NCBI GenBank assembly: GCA_007123695.1
Contig: SLGN01000353.1
Coordinates: forward strand, 1-10,004
DNA from: Verrucomicrobiales bacterium
GTDB lineage: Bacteria; Verrucomicrobiota; Verrucomicrobiia; Verrucomicrobiales; DEV007
Direction of reading: 5' to 3'
Length of the DNA: 10,004 nt
Part shown: positions 7,456-10,004 of the stretch, one piece after another
Layout of the letters: the number at the start of each line of letters is the position of its first letter
How positions within the stretch are numbered: position 1 is the stretch's first letter
Made by a program: the position numbers and the translations under genes
The notes under the pieces: model-generated
Told to the model about the DNA's origin: nothing
Seen by the model: only the letters and a program-made list of their open reading frames with translations
The model's database searches: none

Positions 7456-7478
7456 TTAACCCGCATTTCTCATCCCCC
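7456..7478 (+). repeat. Left terminal inverted repeat
   Basis: This is the left arm of the inverted pair. It differs from the right arm at three positions (4th A/G, 7th C/T, 19th C/A), leaving an uninterrupted 11-bp identical core at 7463-7473. Confidence 0.7.
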
Positions 7479-7600
7479 CTCTGCTGCGACTTGCTGCGGC
7501 CCGCCCTCGCTTCGTTCCGCCCCGAATTTCCCTTGGACAGTATGTTCTCATACAGCCCGTCGGAAAATCCGGGCCGCGCCTCGCGGCGTCTCGCGACGAA

Positions 7601-7623
7601 GGGGTATGAGAAATGCAGGCTAA
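7601..7623 (-). repeat. Right terminal inverted repeat, overlaps the upstream-most alr start codon
   Basis: This is the right arm of the inverted pair. It contains ATG 7613, which opens the longest reading frame of the alanine racemase gene. That start therefore belongs to the repeat rather than to the ancestral gene. Confidence 0.7.
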
Positions 7624-7696
7624 CCAAGCGAACCGCACGGCGGGCGCCCGCCCCCCGGCCCGGGGACGTCGCCGCACCCGGGCCGGGACGGTCCGG

Positions 7697-8884
<1,188 letters not shown>

Positions 8885-8899
8885 CTCCAGCCCCCTTTC

Positions 8900-9847
8900 T
8901 CAACGGCCTTCTCCGTCGGTGGCCTCTGCGGATCCGGCATCGGCGGCGCCGTCGGTCTTCGCCCCGCGCCAGATCCATTGGATGACGGCGAGCGTCTCTT
9001 CGGGCGAGAGCGGCTCCTTGCCCTCGGGCGGCATGACGAGATCGTCGTCGGAAGGCAGGGTGACCAGCTCGACGAGATAGCTCTCCAGCGGGCGGCCCGC
9101 GACGATGGGGTCGAGTTCGCTCTCGCCGGCGGCGAAAAGGCCCTCTGCGGTGTCCATCCGGTAGTCTCCGCGTTGCTTTTCGGGGCCGTGGCAGGAAAAG
9201 CACTTTTCCTCGAAAATCGGTCGGATCCTCTCCGCAAACTCACCGTCGGCGGGCTCCGCGTCGGCAGTGGGCCCCTCGGCGCGCTCAATCCACTCGCGCA
9301 CCCAGGGCGGCGCGTTGGCGGTGAGGTATTTCGAACCGTGGGTGAGATTGCCCCCGCCATGGCCTGCGACGACAAGCAGCACCAAATTGACCGCGAGCAG
9401 ACCACGGTAGCCCGCCGACGCCCAAGCCCGCGCTCCGGACCGGAAGGCGATGGGATGCACCACCGCGAGCAGAATCGTGACCACGCCCACGGCCACTCCG
9501 AACCATCGATGGCTCTCCAGGGTGGCGGGTTCGTAGCCTCCGCCCTGGGCACGAAGGATCCCGAGGAAGGCGACGAGCGCGGCGGTGGCGGCGCTGCACA
9601 GCACGACGACGCCGATGGCCCGGCGCAGTTCCCGGCTCGGCCGCAGAAAGTGGTAGCCTTCGAGGATCGCCGCCATCATCACGAAGCCGATCGGCAGGTG
9701 CAAGGTGACGGTGTGGAAGGGGGCGAGAAAAGCACGCCAGTCGAATGCGTCGCCGGGCCGCGACGATCCTGCGGGCAGCTCGTCGGCGGCGAGGATTCCC
9801 AGAGCCGGAAACAGGAGCAGGGCGACGATAGGGAGAGGATGCTTCAT
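8900..9847 (-). CDS. Membrane-bound c-type cytochrome: DUF2231-like region plus PSCyt1 haem domain
   Basis: A 315-residue membrane protein. A signal-like hydrophobic N-terminus (1 to about 20) is followed by four predicted helices at about 45-67, 76-98, 113-134 and 147-163, in a DUF2231-like arrangement with histidines in or near them (H45, H50, H66, H113, H131, H163). The stretch GHGGGNLTHGSKYL (162-175) leads out of the membrane. A PSCyt1 (planctomycete cytochrome C) domain follows: IRPIFEEKCFSCHGPEKQRG (208-227) with haem motif CFSCH (216-220), and MPPEGKEPLS (272-281) with probable axial Met M272. The haem domain should lie in the periplasm. ATG 9847 is chosen because the signal segment begins there; ATG 9874 or 9898 would add 9 or 17 residues. 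The role is inferred as electron transfer at the inner membrane, and the partner is unknown. The C-terminus is a degenerate Ala/Asp/Gly tail. Confidence 0.9.
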   Translation of the reverse strand: MKHPLPIVALLLFPALGILAADELPAGSSRPGDAFDWRAFLAPFHTVTLHLPIGFVMMAAILEGYHFLRPSRELRRAIGVVVLCSAATAALVAFLGILRAQGGGYEPATLESHRWFGVAVGVVTILLAVVHPIAFRSGARAWASAGYRGLLAVNLVLLVVAGHGGGNLTHGSKYLTANAPPWVREWIERAEGPTADAEPADGEFAERIRPIFEEKCFSCHGPEKQRGDYRMDTAEGLFAAGESELDPIVAGRPLESYLVELVTLPSDDDLVMPPEGKEPLSPEETLAVIQWIWRGAKTDGAADAGSAEATDGEGR

Positions 9848-9939
9848 GCGGACAAAACGGTTCGCCGCGACCATCGGGGCGCCCGGTTCCGGCGTCACGG
9901 CACAGGATCGCGGGAGGGGTGCATCGAGCCAAATTCGGC

Positions 9940-9960
9940 GCGGATCCGGACAAGATCCGC
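9940..9960 (-). terminator. Stem-loop behind the gene fragment at the right edge
   Basis: GCGGATC (9940-9946) pairs perfectly with GATCCGC (9954-9960) around a 7-nt loop. It starts 6 nt beyond the putative minus-strand stop at 9966-9968. The minus-strand continuation is GCCGAATTT, with only three Ts, so termination strength is uncertain. It could alternatively lie in the leader of the PSCyt1 gene. Confidence 0.3.
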
Positions 9961-9965
9961 CCGCT

Positions 9966-10004
9966 TCAGACCAGCTCCCGGATGGGGGCGGGGCCGGTCA
10001 TCGC
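9966..10004 (-). CDS. Possible 3' end of an upstream minus-strand gene (12 codons visible)
   Basis: Reading in from the right edge on the minus strand, one frame gives 12 sense codons (AMTGPAPIRELV) before TGA at 9968-9966. A 7-bp stem-loop follows immediately, which suits the end of a gene. The fragment is too short to identify or even to prove coding. If real, the gene lies about 118 bp upstream of the PSCyt1 gene on the same strand and might share its transcript. Confidence 0.25.
   Translation of the reverse strand, partial: AMTGPAPIRELV

Larger units (their letters stand above)
7456..7623. mobile_element. Inverted-repeat element, MITE-like, possibly an IS1380-type remnant
   Basis: A 168-bp segment is bounded by a long imperfect inverted repeat. 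Positions 7456-7478 match the reverse complement of 7601-7623 at 20 of 23 bases, with core GCATTTCTCAT/ATGAGAAATGC. The similarity weakens inward but partly resumes near the centre, where GTATG-TTCT-CATAC (7540-7553) forms a small palindrome containing a further copy of TTCTCATAC. If the true ends are the CC dinucleotides at 7460 and 7619, the flanks are TTAA and CTAA, an imperfect 4-bp target duplication. No transposase reading frame fits inside. Ends starting with CC and a short 4-5 bp duplication would suit the IS1380 group, but this is from memory of the family and is not proven. Other readings are a transcription-stopping hairpin or an intergenic repeat family. Confidence 0.55.
7325..7696. 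promoter_or_regulatory. Divergent intergenic region between the OCD-family gene and alr
   Basis: The gap has three parts. Positions 7325-7455 should carry the promoter and leader of the minus-strand OCD-family gene; an imperfect CTGACA hexamer reads on the minus strand near 7411-7406, with no clear -10. Positions 7456-7623 are the inverted-repeat element listed separately. Positions 7624-7696 are very GC-rich and precede the alr start chosen here. No riboswitch, tRNA or recognisable operator was seen. If the element was inserted secondarily, it has displaced the original alr promoter or supplied a new one. Confidence 0.45.

Noticed and set aside
4611..7466. A 951-codon minus-strand open frame spanning the M23 gene, the OCD-family gene and the gap
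   Set aside because: It crosses two well-supported genes on different strands in wrong frames and shows no domain; it arises from GC-driven loss of stop codons.
8885..8899. Terminator between alr and the PSCyt1 gene
   Set aside because: The 15-bp gap is plain C/T-rich sequence with no inverted repeat.

Overview
This is a GC-rich chromosomal window with densely packed genes on both strands. It most resembles the Planctomycetota-Verrucomicrobiota group. The evidence is the set of PSD/PSCyt-type domains (DUF1552/HXXSHH, DUF1587, DUF1595, DUF1592, DUF1588, DUF1585, PSCyt1), which are strongly enriched in that group. Almost no start codon here has a clear Shine-Dalgarno sequence. Verrucomicrobiota is my preferred guess, but the window holds no rRNA or other phylogenetic marker to settle it.

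Layout, left to right: (1) a DedA/VTT-family membrane protein (66-737, +) behind a nearly pure pyrimidine tract; (2) converging on it, a two-gene minus-strand operon of a PA14-containing DUF1592-type multi-domain cytochrome (2155-4503) and a Tat-exported DUF1552 protein (815-2158), joined by an ATGA overlap; (3) a 209-bp divergent promoter region; (4) a secreted M23 metallopeptidase with two PKD-type repeats (4713-6236, +); (5) an ornithine cyclodeaminase/mu-crystallin family oxidoreductase (6266-7324, -); (6) a 372-bp divergent gap with a 168-bp inverted-repeat element (7456-7623) that looks like a non-autonomous transposable element; (7) alanine racemase (start taken at 7697, end 8884, +); (8) converging on it, a membrane protein joining a DUF2231-like four-helix region to a PSCyt1 c-type haem domain (8900-9847, -); (9) the possible last 12 codons of another minus-strand gene at the right edge.

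The genes have an envelope and periplasm theme: membrane homeostasis (DedA), exported haem proteins, a cell-wall-type peptidase and D-alanine supply (alanine racemase). The only physical evidence of joint function is the overlapping DUF1592/DUF1552 pair. I see no CRISPR array, tRNA, rRNA, phage or defence module. The points most worth a second look are the inverted-repeat element between the divergent OCD-family and alr genes, the PA14-bearing cytochrome paired with a Tat substrate, and catalytic-residue substitutions in the OCD-like protein and the racemase.
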